A stretch of 46,254 nt of DNA, taken from the IMG/VR virus record IMGVR_UViG_3300036761_000155, positions 1-46,254 of that record; one strand, written 5' to 3'. Under the pieces are notes generated by a model. That model did no database searches. It worked only from the letters and a program-made list of their open reading frames with translations, and was not told the origin of the DNA. This DNA is from a virus. Below, piece by piece: positions 1-7,239 of this stretch. Numbering within the stretch: position 1 is the stretch's first letter; each line of letters begins with the position of its first letter. The translations under genes were made by a program, and so were the position numbers.

Positions 1-736
1 CTATCTTCGGTGCTCTGTTCGTGATGATCGTACCGATTTCGCCGTACTTCCCTTTATGGCCCTTGCGCTGTTTCACTGTCGGTTGCCACTGGAGTTCAAC
101 ACGGGCAAAGTCCATGGGATACGCAACTCCGCCGATCTCCAAGTCCACCTGACCGGCAAGTTCTGCCGTCTCGGCGTTCGCGAATGATGTTGCAGTCACC
201 GGCGACATTGCACCGGTCACTGTATCGTAGTACCGACCGGAAATCGTCATTGCGACTTTCCACAACCCGCCTGCGTCCGAGCTCATGATGAAGCCCACCT
301 TGCAGTCAACGGCCTTGTATATCAGGCCGTCAAAGTAATGCCACACCGACAGCAGTGTGCCATTGTTCGACACCGGCTTGTACTCTGCCAGCGTCGGTGT
401 CTTGGTCGTGCATACCAAGTCTGCTGCTTCGAGCAGGTTTCTGAACGGCGTGCTGGGGGCGTGATATTTCTCCATCAGTGCCGTACTGATCGGAAGCACA
501 ATGTCCACCGATGCGGTCGCTGAGTAGTGCCGGGGGCCGGGCCTTGCGGGCAACGGCGTGTGCGCGCCGCGAGCATTGCCGCTTCTCTCCAACGTCTCGC
601 CTTCGATCTTGGGGGGCGACACTTCATACGCCTCCAAGAGTTCTCCGGCTATGGGCACGTTCACTCCGGGCCATGCGTATACGCCTGCCCCTGATTGTTT
701 CTTCACATACAACTGCTGTAGTGCTGTCAGTCTCAT
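1..736 (-). CDS. Phage tail tube-like protein, 3' end cut by window edge
   Basis: The reading frame opens with ATG at 734-736 and stays open for 245 codons to the left window edge, so the C-terminus is missing. An ACCGGAGA ribosome-binding site sits about 7 bases upstream. The N-terminal half carries a segment of the form GVNVPIAGELLEAYEVSPP and a charged loop around ETLERSGNARG; this style is familiar from long-tailed phage tail tube or major tail proteins. It is the last gene before the edge in a leftward head-to-tail gene order, where a tail tube gene is expected. The family assignment rests on general resemblance and position. Confidence 0.6.
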   Translation of the reverse strand, partial: MRLTALQQLYVKKQSGAGVYAWPGVNVPIAGELLEAYEVSPPKIEGETLERSGNARGAHTPLPARPGPRHYSATASVDIVLPISTALMEKYHAPSTPFRNLLEAADLVCTTKTPTLAEYKPVSNNGTLLSVWHYFDGLIYKAVDCKVGFIMSSDAGGLWKVAMTISGRYYDTVTGAMSPVTATSFANAETAELAGQVDLEIGGVAYPMDFARVELQWQPTVKQRKGHKGKYGEIGTIITNRAPKI

Positions 737-788
737 CGTCGTCTCCGGTGTCGTTATTCTGTTCGTGTGAATCGTGGACTCGCGCCCG

Positions 789-974
789 TCATTTCACTGT
801 GTAGTTTTTCGCCTTGAAGTGCGCCACCTGATTCCGTGGTACCATGACCTCCACCCCTTGGGTCGTGAGCATGGCCACATTCGTTGCCTCGCTGGTAGGC
901 GACTCTGCTTTCAAAGCATCTGTTTCACGCGCCGGGGCGATTGACTGCTCCGGTTTCCTTGTGCTGTTCTTCAT
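789..974 (-). CDS. Small phage protein between head-completion and tail genes
   Basis: This is a 61-residue protein starting with ATG at 974, preceded by a GGAG site. It overlaps the end of the upstream gene by 50 bases. The N-terminal two thirds are polar and low in hydrophobics. The C-terminus (VMVPRNQVAHFKAKNYTVK) looks like a short conserved tail found on small phage proteins near the tail-tube gene. No function is recognised. Its position between head-tail joining genes and the tail tube suggests a role in tail assembly, which is inference from order only. Confidence 0.55.
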   Translation of the reverse strand: MKNSTRKPEQSIAPARETDALKAESPTSEATNVAMLTTQGVEVMVPRNQVAHFKAKNYTVK

Positions 975-1413
975 TGACTTGCTCCATCGTTGTTCGATAT
1001 GTTACTGCTACAGAAAGTGTCACGCGATAGTAGTTGCCTTCGCGCTCGGTGTCGGGTTCAACCACTGCGGTCGCCTCCTTCAATCCTAAGCCTAAGTCCG
1101 GGGGCCTGTTTTTCCACGCCCACCACCACAGCCAGTGCAGCAGGCAATCTGCTTCGTGCTCGAGAAGTGCCTGCCAGTTCGTGGACTTCTTCACCTGATC
1201 CATGCTGGGCACATGTTTGAGTATCACGAGCTTCACGAGCCGTTTCACTATGCCGGTGCGGGTCATGTTGACTGGCCCGTCCGTCTCGATCAGGAAAGTG
1301 TTATGCCATGCCTTGGCCGACACTTCGCGCTGCTTAGTGATGCGCTGGGGCTTGTGGTAACCTGCCAGCATCGCAATCGAGCCCAGCATCTCATGCACTA
1401 CCATGTACGTCAT
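925..1413 (-). CDS. Putative head-tail joining or tail-completion protein
   Basis: The frame extends upstream to 1458, but ATG at 1411-1413 has a GGTGGAG ribosome-binding site 8 bases away, so the shorter 162-residue form is preferred. The protein has a Trp-rich stretch (LLHWLWWWAWKNRP) near residue 100 and a beta-rich end (YYRVTLSVAVTYRT). That end is a plausible tail-terminator-like strand pattern. The family was not recognised. It sits between the gpG-like morphogenesis gene and the tail-tube-like gene, the usual place for tail completion proteins. Confidence 0.5.
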   Translation of the reverse strand: MTYMVVHEMLGSIAMLAGYHKPQRITKQREVSAKAWHNTFLIETDGPVNMTRTGIVKRLVKLVILKHVPSMDQVKKSTNWQALLEHEADCLLHWLWWWAWKNRPPDLGLGLKEATAVVEPDTEREGNYYRVTLSVAVTYRTTMEQVNEEQHKETGAVNRPGA

Positions 1414-1492
1414 GGCCGTAGCTCCACCGCGAGCATGGCTAAGGGCACGCCGAGGCATGCCCTATTCGTCCCGATGTCGTATAAGCTGGTAC

Positions 1493-2095
1493 TCATACCT
1501 TGCCGCCCCATGATTTCTTGACCCTACGCACCGCTGCGTCGAATGACTGTTTCACGCGCTTCTTGAACACCCGATCAAACTCCTCTGTCGTGTAGCTGAA
1601 AAACGGCCTGAGCACTTTCTTCTTGCCACTGCCTAACCGGTCGTGGATATAGGCAACGTCGTTCGTTGTCATCGTCGGCGTGGCCCGGTACATCTTTGTC
1701 ACTCGTGACCGCGCAATGTTGGTGGCCTTCTGTTTCCCTACGCCTCCTTTCCATGACTTGCGAATGATGCGTGCATTCTTGCTCTTTGTGGAGCGTGTGT
1801 CCTCGCCATAACGCCTGTCCTTGATGAATATCTGGACATGGTTCATCGCCATCTTTCGATGGCTGATATGGTCGCGCATCATGCCGGTCGCATACAGGGG
1901 CACCCGTGGCCTGTCCAAGCCGCGCCGCTCCTTTGATCGGATTGTCTTTGCCGCAAGTGGTGGCTGCACTTCTCCCTGCTCGATCTTCTTGCGAATCAAC
2001 GCCGCGAGGTCGCCTGCTACCGCCATGAGCGTTGGAGTGCAATCGAGCTTCGACCAGTTGATCGACGGGAAAATCACTGCCTTGCTTTTGCCCAT
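1493..2095 (-). CDS. Virion morphogenesis (gpG-like) protein, putative
   Basis: ATG at 2093-2095 overlaps the upstream stop as TGATG and has a GAGGAGG site, so it is chosen over the in-frame GTG one codon earlier. The 200-residue product is strongly basic. It contains a long Arg/Lys-rich middle, a short aromatic segment (LRPFFSYTTEEFDRVF) and a basic tail ending VRRVKKSWGGKV. The composition, size and position after a MuF-like gene resemble phage virion morphogenesis or tail completion proteins of the Mu gpG type. This is based on resemblance and context; no signature motif is decisive. Confidence 0.5.
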   Translation of the reverse strand: MGKSKAVIFPSINWSKLDCTPTLMAVAGDLAALIRKKIEQGEVQPPLAAKTIRSKERRGLDRPRVPLYATGMMRDHISHRKMAMNHVQIFIKDRRYGEDTRSTKSKNARIIRKSWKGGVGKQKATNIARSRVTKMYRATPTMTTNDVAYIHDRLGSGKKKVLRPFFSYTTEEFDRVFKKRVKQSFDAAVRRVKKSWGGKV

Positions 2096-2580
2096 CACGC
2101 CTCCTCTTCTTCGGAAGCGAGATTCGCCGGGCCTTCACCTTGCTCTACCTGATCGGGTACCCAGTAACAGTAGCAGCGTTCTCCGCATTCATTGGTGCCG
2201 TGCGTGGCCTCGAATTCTTCGAGCGACATTTCAGTGCCATGAAGTTCTGCACACCCGTCACATACATTGTCGCCGCCTGTGCTCATCCATGTGCCCATTG
2301 CGCTGCCGTCACCGCCAGCCAGTTCACGGGCCGTGTCTACCGCTATGATGGTCGTGCTGGCTTGCACTGCGCTGTCCACTGCACCTTTGGCCAGTTCGGC
2401 GAATGGCCCACGGCCAATGTCATCCATCGCGTCAATGTTGTCTATGATCTCTTGCTCGGTGACGCCTGAGTCGAGCCATGATTCAACTTGGCTGTCGAAT
2501 GACTGAGCCGCGCCTGACGCTTTGGCCTTGATGTCCAGTTCCATCCGGTCTACCGCCGCACCGCTCTTGTCCTTAGCCAT
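2095..2580 (-). CDS. Minor head protein with MuF-like C-terminal motif
   Basis: This is a 161-residue acidic protein. The C-terminal third has the pattern W-(S/T)-T-G-G-D-N-V-C-D-G-C, then HGTEMSLEEFEATHG and ECGERCYCYW. That order of Asp, Cys pairs and His matches the end of SPP1 gp7/Mu F head morphogenesis proteins, where it forms a small metal-binding fold. The family is usually longer and fused to a helical N-terminus. The helical part may be the next gene upstream, which overlaps it by 8 bases. It probably acts with the portal during capsid assembly. Confidence 0.6.
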   Translation of the reverse strand: MAKDKSGAAVDRMELDIKAKASGAAQSFDSQVESWLDSGVTEQEIIDNIDAMDDIGRGPFAELAKGAVDSAVQASTTIIAVDTARELAGGDGSAMGTWMSTGGDNVCDGCAELHGTEMSLEEFEATHGTNECGERCYCYWVPDQVEQGEGPANLASEEEEA

Positions 2581-2980
2581 TGGTCACCACCTGTTTGATC
2601 GCTGCCGACAGTGATGCTGCAATGGCCTTGCTTTTCTTCTCGATGCCGACGTTGCGTACCGCCTTGGCCATGTCTGCTGCCACGTTCTCAAGGTAGTGAT
2701 TCATGCCGCCGATCACTCTACTTGACCGCAGCAGATACATGGCCACACGTTTCACATTCAATGTCATGTGACCGTCACTCAGCATTGTCTTCGAGAGCCA
2801 TTGGCGAAACTCGTTGCCGTCTCTCGCCGCGCTCATACGCGCAAGCACGAGAAGCCTGCCGCTTGCCGACTTTCTCACACGCTGAACGGCTGTCGCGAGT
2901 TCGACTCTCAAATCGCGCTGCGCCTGATACGCCACCTTGCGCGCCTTGTTCATGAGCTTTGCTTGATCCCGTGTAACCAT
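2573..2980 (-). CDS. Basic helical protein, possible partner half of the minor head protein
   Basis: This is a 135-residue, helix-rich, basic protein (opening MVTRDQAKLMNKARKVAYQ). It overlaps the MuF-like gene by 8 bases, which suggests translational coupling. No catalytic motif is visible. Because MuF-type proteins normally combine a helical N-terminal region with a Cys/His C-terminal region, this gene plus the next may represent a split form of one protein. That is inference; an alternative is an independent head-completion protein. Confidence 0.5.
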   Translation of the reverse strand: MVTRDQAKLMNKARKVAYQAQRDLRVELATAVQRVRKSASGRLLVLARMSAARDGNEFRQWLSKTMLSDGHMTLNVKRVAMYLLRSSRVIGGMNHYLENVAADMAKAVRNVGIEKKSKAIAASLSAAIKQVVTNG

Positions 2981-2993
2981 GACACACCTGCGG

Positions 2994-3185
2994 TCAGTCC
3001 TCGATCATGTGGACAACCCTGTCGGCAATACGATTGCATATCTCGTGACAGATCGGAAGGTCTCCGCTCTCATCGCGAATGCAACATGCTATGTTTGCCA
3101 CCCATGACTGCCTGTAATCCGGGTCAGCCTTGAACGCATCCCGCATTGCTTGCCTGGCCTCTGCCACTGTGACTTTCTTTTTCAT
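2994..3185 (-). CDS. Small phage protein of unknown function
   Basis: The open frame extends to 3296, but ATG at 3183-3185 follows an AGGAGA site and gives a compact 63-residue protein opening MKKKVTVAEARQAMRDAFK. It has the pattern DPDYRQSWVANIACCIRDE, followed by CHEICNRIADRVV. Short proteins with a similar 'ADPD.RQ..VANIA..I.D' line are common in phage genomes without known function. It lies between head genes but may not be structural. Confidence 0.55.
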   Translation of the reverse strand: MKKKVTVAEARQAMRDAFKADPDYRQSWVANIACCIRDESGDLPICHEICNRIADRVVHMIED

Positions 3186-3205
3186 CGTTCTTTCTCCTGT
3201 TTGTG

Positions 3206-3916
3206 TTATCGTGTGAACTGTAGCGAGTTCATGGGTTCGTGTTCTGTTGCAGGCTCGAAGTATACAAAGTCCAGTGCATTCACCTTCGCTTCCCACTCCT
3301 TGTCAGCAAGATCCCGCTTCTCCGCGTACACGCTATCATCTGTGCGCTGCAACATAAACAGTACCAGCCGCAATGCACCCCACTTGATCGCCGCGTCCGC
3401 GCCGCGCCAGCCGTCTGGAATGTATATGGCCTTGTGGACTAACTCGTTCTCACGGGCACGGTCTAACGCCTCCTCGACCACTTCGACCACTGGGCACATG
3501 CCGGGCATATGGTACACTTCTTCATATGCGTCCAGTATCTGTGGTGCGAAGCCGCCTGCCTGATATTGCACATTGCCGCGAGCCGCGAGAGTAAACGACA
3601 TCGAAGGCTTGCCCGCGTCCTGCTCTATGACCATGGAAGTGTTAGTCAGAACGGTCTTGACATGATAGAAGCCGATGCCAAATAGAATCACCAGCGTGCC
3701 GGGCTTCGCTGCTGCGCCGTGACCGCGCTGGTGCTTGAAATTGCCTTGCGCGCTTGTCAGGGTTGCCGTCGTGCCGTCTGTGGCCACGTCCGACAATACC
3801 CCGTCACGACCTCTGCCATCCTTTGGCCAACTGTCCGCAAGTGCAGCAAGTTCCGACTCGAACTCGGGGCAGATACGGCGCAGGTCATCGTCGCCTACGT
3901 GGATTCGCAACGCCAT
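3206..3916 (-). CDS. Head module protein, putative head-tail adaptor
   Basis: ATG at 3914-3916 is chosen because the frame from 3958 has a basic unrelated leader and overlaps the upstream gene. The 236-residue product begins with an acidic helix pattern (LRIHVGDDDLRRICPEFE) and has a short hydrophobic strand (TLVILFGIGFYHVKTVL) near the middle. The C-terminal half is helical. It follows the capsid genes by one gene. The family is not recognised; the placement suits a connector or adaptor. Confidence 0.45.
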   Translation of the reverse strand: MALRIHVGDDDLRRICPEFESELAALADSWPKDGRGRDGVLSDVATDGTTATLTSAQGNFKHQRGHGAAAKPGTLVILFGIGFYHVKTVLTNTSMVIEQDAGKPSMSFTLAARGNVQYQAGGFAPQILDAYEEVYHMPGMCPVVEVVEEALDRARENELVHKAIYIPDGWRGADAAIKWGALRLVLFMLQRTDDSVYAEKRDLADKEWEAKVNALDFVYFEPATEHEPMNSLQFTR

Positions 3917-3938
3917 GCTACCGCCTGTTGTTCGGAGA

Positions 3939-4337
3939 TTATTCTGCCGGTGCGTCAACGCACGGCACGGCGGTCATGTTGTGACGCTGCCGTGACTTCA
4001 CGATGGCTTTCTTCTGTCCTGACACCGGGTCAACAAAAACCTCGGTATAAGGCTCGGTCGCGTTCTTCATCGCGTCGTACACTGAGTAGGTCACCTTCGT
4101 CTGGACATCGTAGGGCACATTCGTCTTGATCGTGTTCACGATCATCTGGATCCCACTGAGCTTTGCGCCCTGCGGTCTGCCTACCATCACCATCATAAAG
4201 TCGGGATGTCCGATCGGCGCGACGGCTGTCTGTGCCGTGGCCGGTGCTTGTGTGACGCCGTCGCTGGGAGCCGGGGCTTGTGCGACTGTGCCTTCGTCTG
4301 TAGTGCCTTGCGTCTGTGCTGTCTTTTTCGTGCTCAT
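3939..4337 (-). CDS. Small protein after the capsid gene with Ala/Pro/Thr-rich N-terminus
   Basis: This is a 132-residue protein. Residues 1-42 are rich in Ala, Thr, Gln and Pro and probably disordered. The remainder has a folded pattern with MMVMVGRPQGAKLSGIQMI and YDVQTKVTYSVYDAM. It ends just before the putative adaptor gene. A hairpin (4357-4376) lies upstream. No family is recognised. The position two genes after the major capsid protein makes a capsid-associated or decoration role possible but unproven. Confidence 0.45.
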   Translation of the reverse strand: MSTKKTAQTQGTTDEGTVAQAPAPSDGVTQAPATAQTAVAPIGHPDFMMVMVGRPQGAKLSGIQMIVNTIKTNVPYDVQTKVTYSVYDAMKNATEPYTEVFVDPVSGQKKAIVKSRQRHNMTAVPCVDAPAE

Positions 4338-4356
4338 TCTGTTCTCCGGTTCTGTA

Positions 4357-4376
4357 GGGCGGTCAAGCGACCGCCC
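4357..4376 (-). other. Intergenic RNA hairpin, 8-bp stem
   Basis: GGGCGGTC at 4357-4364 pairs perfectly with GACCGCCC at 4369-4376 around a 4-base loop. It lies between the exported-protein gene and the next gene. No T-run follows on the minus strand, so it is not a standard intrinsic terminator. It could be an mRNA stability or processing element. Confidence 0.55.
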
Positions 4377-4406
4377 ACAATTATCACCTACTGCCTGCTC
4401 TCCTTG

Positions 4407-4841
4407 CTACTGAATCTTGATCCACCCGCTTGTCTTGCCGGTGACATTGAACCACCAGTTGGACGTGCCCGCAGTCGTCGAGTTCGTGATGACCGCAATG
4501 CGGTACGCCACACCTCCGGGAGTCGCAATCGGCCACAGGGTAGTATCCCACTTCGTCGGAATGAAAGCGGAGTTCTGAACCACGTTGGTCACGGCGTTGG
4601 TCTTTGACATGTCATCCAGAATCCTCACCACGATCTGGGTCGTGACCGCAGAGGGGTCGGGCCATGCCAGTACCGCAATGGCCGGTACCGCGTCCTGCAC
4701 GCCACGCAAGCCTGCGCTGGCGAACACGCCGCCCTTGTATGACACCGCGCCCACGTCGTTCGAGAGCGTAGTCTGAGACCATGCAGCAAGGCTCATCAGC
4801 ATTGCTACCACGCACAGCAGTAGAATCATTGTCGTTTTCAT
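4407..4841 (-). CDS. Exported protein encoded next to the major capsid gene
   Basis: ATG at 4839-4841 with an AGGA site gives a 144-residue protein. Residues 1-23 form a typical Sec signal peptide: Lys at 2, then a hydrophobic core ILLLCVVAMLMSLAA, then WSQ. The mature part is beta-rich with Thr/Asn-rich stretches (SKTNAVTNVVQNSA) and a Trp-containing end (TSNWWFNVTGKTSGWIKI). It sits directly after the capsid gene, behind a 13-bp hairpin. A signal peptide on a gene in the capsid operon is unusual. Decoration of the virion, host surface binding, or superinfection exclusion are all possible. Confidence 0.5.
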   Translation of the reverse strand: MKTTMILLLCVVAMLMSLAAWSQTTLSNDVGAVSYKGGVFASAGLRGVQDAVPAIAVLAWPDPSAVTTQIVVRILDDMSKTNAVTNVVQNSAFIPTKWDTTLWPIATPGGVAYRIAVITNSTTAGTSNWWFNVTGKTSGWIKIQ

Positions 4842-4869
4842 CGGAATGTCCTCGTCTTTCTTTTGGGAT

Positions 4870-4905
4870 GCTGGGCCGGGTGAATGAATATCCACCCGGC
4901 CCAGC
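4870..4905 (-). terminator. Strong hairpin after the major capsid gene
   Basis: GCTGGGCCGGGTG (4870-4882) pairs perfectly over 13 bp with 4893-4905 across a 10-base loop. It lies about 25 bases past the capsid stop on the minus strand. The sequence after it on that strand is A-rich rather than a T-run, so full intrinsic termination is doubtful. Partial termination or protection of the capsid mRNA 3' end would fit a need for excess capsid protein. Confidence 0.5.
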
Positions 4906-4928
4906 GGTATTGTTTCTCCGCGTCGTGG

Positions 4929-5936
4929 CTACACCTTTGCCGCCACTTCCAGCCGACTCATGAAGGCGTCGTTCAGAATCTTGCACGTGTACAGGGCGAC
5001 CCAGCCCACTGAGCTGTAGCGATTCAGTGCGCCGCCCACCTGCTCGGGCGTCTTGATTATCATGCCCGTGTTGACGCTGTTCTCCAGCGGGGCGGTGCCG
5101 AATGCTTCGCGACCAAGTGCGAGAACCAGATACACATCCGCTTGCGCGCCGGTCTTGCTGCGCAGTGTGCCACCGGCTACGCCGCCCGCGTCGGGAATGA
5201 CTGCGGCATTCGTGGTTTCGATGAATCGCAGCAAGCCGTAGCTACCGAACTCGCCGGGCATGAGCGTGGTGTTCCCAGCGTAATTGCGCACGGGCACATA
5301 TCCCGCGCCGTTCGCGCCGATGGCCTCAATCGCGGGCTTCAGGTGCGAATGCACGATGCAGGGGAAGCACGGCATGATCGGCTCTGCCACGGAGTCGAGC
5401 GAACTGGGCACAAACTCCGTGAGCGGACGTGCAAGACCCGTGGCGAGGTTCATCAAGAGCCGGTCGAGGTCTTGATAGGTCACGGTCGTTTTCACGTCCA
5501 CACGAGCGGCGACGTTGTTCGCATAGACCACGGAATTGCCACCCACGATCTTGTCGCGGGTCACGAGGTCAAGCGAGACGCCCATCTGCTCGCCGAATGC
5601 GTCCACCATGGAATTGAGAACCACGTCCTGCTCGGTGACAGACTTGAGACTCGATGTCTCCGTGTAGTCGCCAAACTCTTCGAGCTCGGCATCCACGTTC
5701 GTCTTGTCCCAGTTCTGTCCGGGCGGGTTCACGCCTTCAACGAGCGGAGTCGTTGCGGGCTTCAGCGATTCGACGCGCACCCAGCGCACGATGCTGCCCA
5801 TGTTCGGCATGAGATTGCCGCGCCGACCAAACAGGCCATGCACGAGATTCGGCACTGCACGGATCAGCAATGCGCGGTCGAAAAACTCCTCAACTGCATT
5901 GGGCACTTGTGCCCCGGTATTACCAAGCGTTACCAT
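4929..5936 (-). CDS. Major capsid protein (HK97 fold, N4 gp56-like)
   Basis: This is a 335-residue protein with ATG at 5936. The N-terminus has FFDRALLIRAVPNLVHGLFG and GSIVRWVRVESLKPATTPL followed by EGVNP. The middle has DLVTRDKIVGGNSVVYANN, and the end YSSVGWVALYTCKILNDAF. This series (helix, 'R...l.pa.TpL.EG..P', 'GD..e.s..l', then a 'vGWka' end) is the layout of the N4-gp56 family of major capsid proteins. It follows a scaffold gene, as expected. The HK97 fold is family knowledge rather than something directly visible. Confidence 0.8.
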   Translation of the reverse strand: MVTLGNTGAQVPNAVEEFFDRALLIRAVPNLVHGLFGRRGNLMPNMGSIVRWVRVESLKPATTPLVEGVNPPGQNWDKTNVDAELEEFGDYTETSSLKSVTEQDVVLNSMVDAFGEQMGVSLDLVTRDKIVGGNSVVYANNVAARVDVKTTVTYQDLDRLLMNLATGLARPLTEFVPSSLDSVAEPIMPCFPCIVHSHLKPAIEAIGANGAGYVPVRNYAGNTTLMPGEFGSYGLLRFIETTNAAVIPDAGGVAGGTLRSKTGAQADVYLVLALGREAFGTAPLENSVNTGMIIKTPEQVGGALNRYSSVGWVALYTCKILNDAFMSRLEVAAKV

Positions 5937-5974
5937 TTGAGTCTCCTTGTGCTACCAAGGTAGCAATTTTATTG

Positions 5975-6673
5975 TTAGTGAACACCCATTGCAGCGCGGC
6001 GCGCCGCAAGCTCCTTGGCCGTCATCGTTCGATTCGGGCCGGGGGCTGAACCACCACCAGCGGGGTTCTGGGATTGCTCACTCTGTTGTGTCTTTACTTG
6101 AAACGCCGGAACGCCAATCGTGCGCAGGTCATTGAATGTTTCAACATTCTTCTGCATCTGCTCGACGGTCAATTCCTTGCCCGCTTCGGGCGCGACAAAC
6201 TTCGATGCAAACGTCGCCTTGTGTTCGGGCACTGCGAGAATCGCGGCCAGATGCTTTGAGACCTCGCCGTACTTGGTTTTCACCGTCTCGGCTTCTCTCG
6301 TCTCGTATGCCGTGAGCTTCTGCTTCATCGGCTCGAATTGCTTCTGGTATGTTTCATTCTCTTGTGCCAACTTCTGCAACCGTTCGTCTGCGGCGGTCGT
6401 CATCAGTTTCACCCTGTCCTGCTCTGCGAATTGATCGCGGCGCATTCCAGTCACTTTCTCCAACAGGGCGGTCGCTGATTCCCTCACGGCTTTCGCTTCT
6501 TCCCTGACTGTGTGCAACTCACCCTGCGTTTCCTCGCGGGTGAATAGATCACCTTCAGGCATAAGCGCGGCTACTGCGGACACGCAGGCTCCTGCCTGTG
6601 CATCATCCAGTGTCAACCCTGCGGCCTTCAGGACGCCGGGCAACTTGCCTTTGACTGATTCAAACTTGAACAT
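5975..6673 (-). CDS. Capsid scaffolding protein
   Basis: This is a 232-residue protein, mostly charged coiled coil from about residue 45 to 140 (TREETQGELHTVREEAKAV, then ERLQKLAQENETYQKQ). The C-terminus is proline/glycine-rich (NPAGGGSAPGPNRTMTAKE) and basic. This is the usual build of a phage scaffold: a long helical rod with a basic capsid-binding end. It lies immediately upstream of the major capsid gene and downstream of promoter 6719-6748, which would drive both. Confidence 0.75.
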   Translation of the reverse strand: MFKFESVKGKLPGVLKAAGLTLDDAQAGACVSAVAALMPEGDLFTREETQGELHTVREEAKAVRESATALLEKVTGMRRDQFAEQDRVKLMTTAADERLQKLAQENETYQKQFEPMKQKLTAYETREAETVKTKYGEVSKHLAAILAVPEHKATFASKFVAPEAGKELTVEQMQKNVETFNDLRTIGVPAFQVKTQQSEQSQNPAGGGSAPGPNRTMTAKELAARRAAMGVH

Positions 6674-6718
6674 TTCATCTCTCCTTGTTGTGAAACGGTT
6701 TCAACCGCGTCGGCTACC

Positions 6719-6748
6719 AGTATACCATACTTCACTACGATTTGTCAA
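6719..6748 (-). promoter_or_regulatory. Promoter for the scaffold/capsid operon
   Basis: On the minus strand TTGACA (6743-6748) is followed after 18 bp by TATACT (6719-6724), preceded by TGG, giving an extended -10. It lies about 50 bases upstream of the scaffold start. It isolates capsid expression from the terminase/portal transcript, which should stop at the terminators at 7053-7089 and 6791-6828. Confidence 0.8.
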
Positions 6749-6790
6749 GTTCTCTCCTATGCAGCCTCGCACACACGTCCCCACATCGAG

Positions 6791-6828
6791 GGGAAAAGAG
6801 AACGCCCCGACTTTCGCCGGGGCGTTCT
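6791..6828 (-). terminator. Intrinsic terminator
   Basis: AGAACGCCCCG (6799-6809) pairs with 6818-6828 as an 11-bp GC-rich stem around an 8-base loop. On the minus strand it is followed by CTTTTCCCC. It ends the transcript started by the promoter at 6974-7002 and lies just upstream of the capsid promoter. Confidence 0.8.
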
Positions 6829-6967
6829 GAAAGGTGCCGTGGGGGTAGGAATCCTCACGGCGGGGCAGTATAACGGTTGCTCTGAATCTCTCCTGCTTTC
6901 GTCTGTCCGCTTCCCGGCTTCAGCCGTTCAATGGACATCCTTGCAGGTGCAGAATCAGCCACACCGC
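6793..6967 (-). ncRNA. Putative structured small RNA B (about 175 nt)
   Basis: A consensus promoter at 6974-7002 should start transcription near 6967, and an intrinsic terminator ends it near 6793. No credible reading frame lies between. The RNA can form a nested fold: 6943-6947 with 6892-6896 (CCTGC/GCAGG), 6933-6936 with 6905-6908 (GTCC/GGAC), and 6923-6926 with 6915-6918 (CGGC/GCCG) closed by a TGAA tetraloop. A further CCGTG/CACGG hairpin precedes the terminator. Function is unknown. Trans-acting sRNA or a cis antitermination element are both possible. Confidence 0.6.
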
Positions 6968-6973
6968 TGCACT

Positions 6974-7002
6974 ATAATACCATTTCCTTGCGTGGATGTC
7001 AA
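6974..7002 (-). promoter_or_regulatory. Promoter of small RNA B
   Basis: TTGACA (6997-7002) and TATTAT (6974-6979) are separated by 17 bp on the minus strand, with TGG before the -10 (extended -10). It lies just downstream of terminator 7053-7089, so it is a separate start rather than part of the portal transcript. Confidence 0.8.
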
Positions 7003-7052
7003 CTCTGTGACAATAAGCTGGCCTACATACACCGCATTGCCATGTCGAGGGG

Positions 7053-7089
7053 AAAAAAAGAAGCCCGACGCTATCAACATCGGGCTTCT
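7053..7089 (-). terminator. Strong intrinsic terminator
   Basis: AGAAGCCCGA (7059-7068) pairs with 7080-7089 as a perfect 10-bp stem with an 11-base loop. It is followed on the minus strand by a run of seven or more T (7059-7053) and then CCCC. This is the best terminator on the minus strand and ends both the small RNA A unit and any portal read-through. Confidence 0.9.
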
Positions 7090-7123
7090 GAACTGTAGTA
7101 GGATGCAGGTTGCCAACATCCAA
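7053..7123 (-). ncRNA. Putative small RNA A (about 70 nt)
   Basis: A perfect consensus promoter (7130-7159) would start RNA near 7123, and the terminator at 7053-7089 ends it about 70 bases later. The body begins GGTTCGTTGGATG and contains a GGATG/CATCC hairpin before the terminator stem. No open frame fits. Such promoter-to-terminator spacing is the usual signature of an independent small RNA. It lies between portal and scaffold genes. Confidence 0.65.
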
Positions 7124-7129
7124 CGAACC

Positions 7130-7159
7130 ATTATACCATATTGCACTGCCGGTTGTCAA
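7130..7159 (-). promoter_or_regulatory. Consensus promoter of small RNA A
   Basis: Minus-strand TTGACA (7154-7159), 18-bp spacer, TATAAT (7130-7135), with TGG immediately upstream of the -10. Both hexamers match the sigma-70 consensus exactly. It begins about 80 bases past the portal stop codon. Confidence 0.85.
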
Positions 7160-7239
7160 GTAAAGGGCCACAAGGCTACCGGAATGTACCGTCCTGCCCC
7201 TGTGGCCTACTATCTGCCATGCCCTAATGGTTTGTACCC

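Noticed and set aside
6840-6960. tRNA-like look of GGGGCAGTATAACGGTTGCTCTG on the plus strand
   Set aside because: A matching acceptor stem and T-arm cannot be found, and the RNA is better explained as the folded minus-strand unit B.
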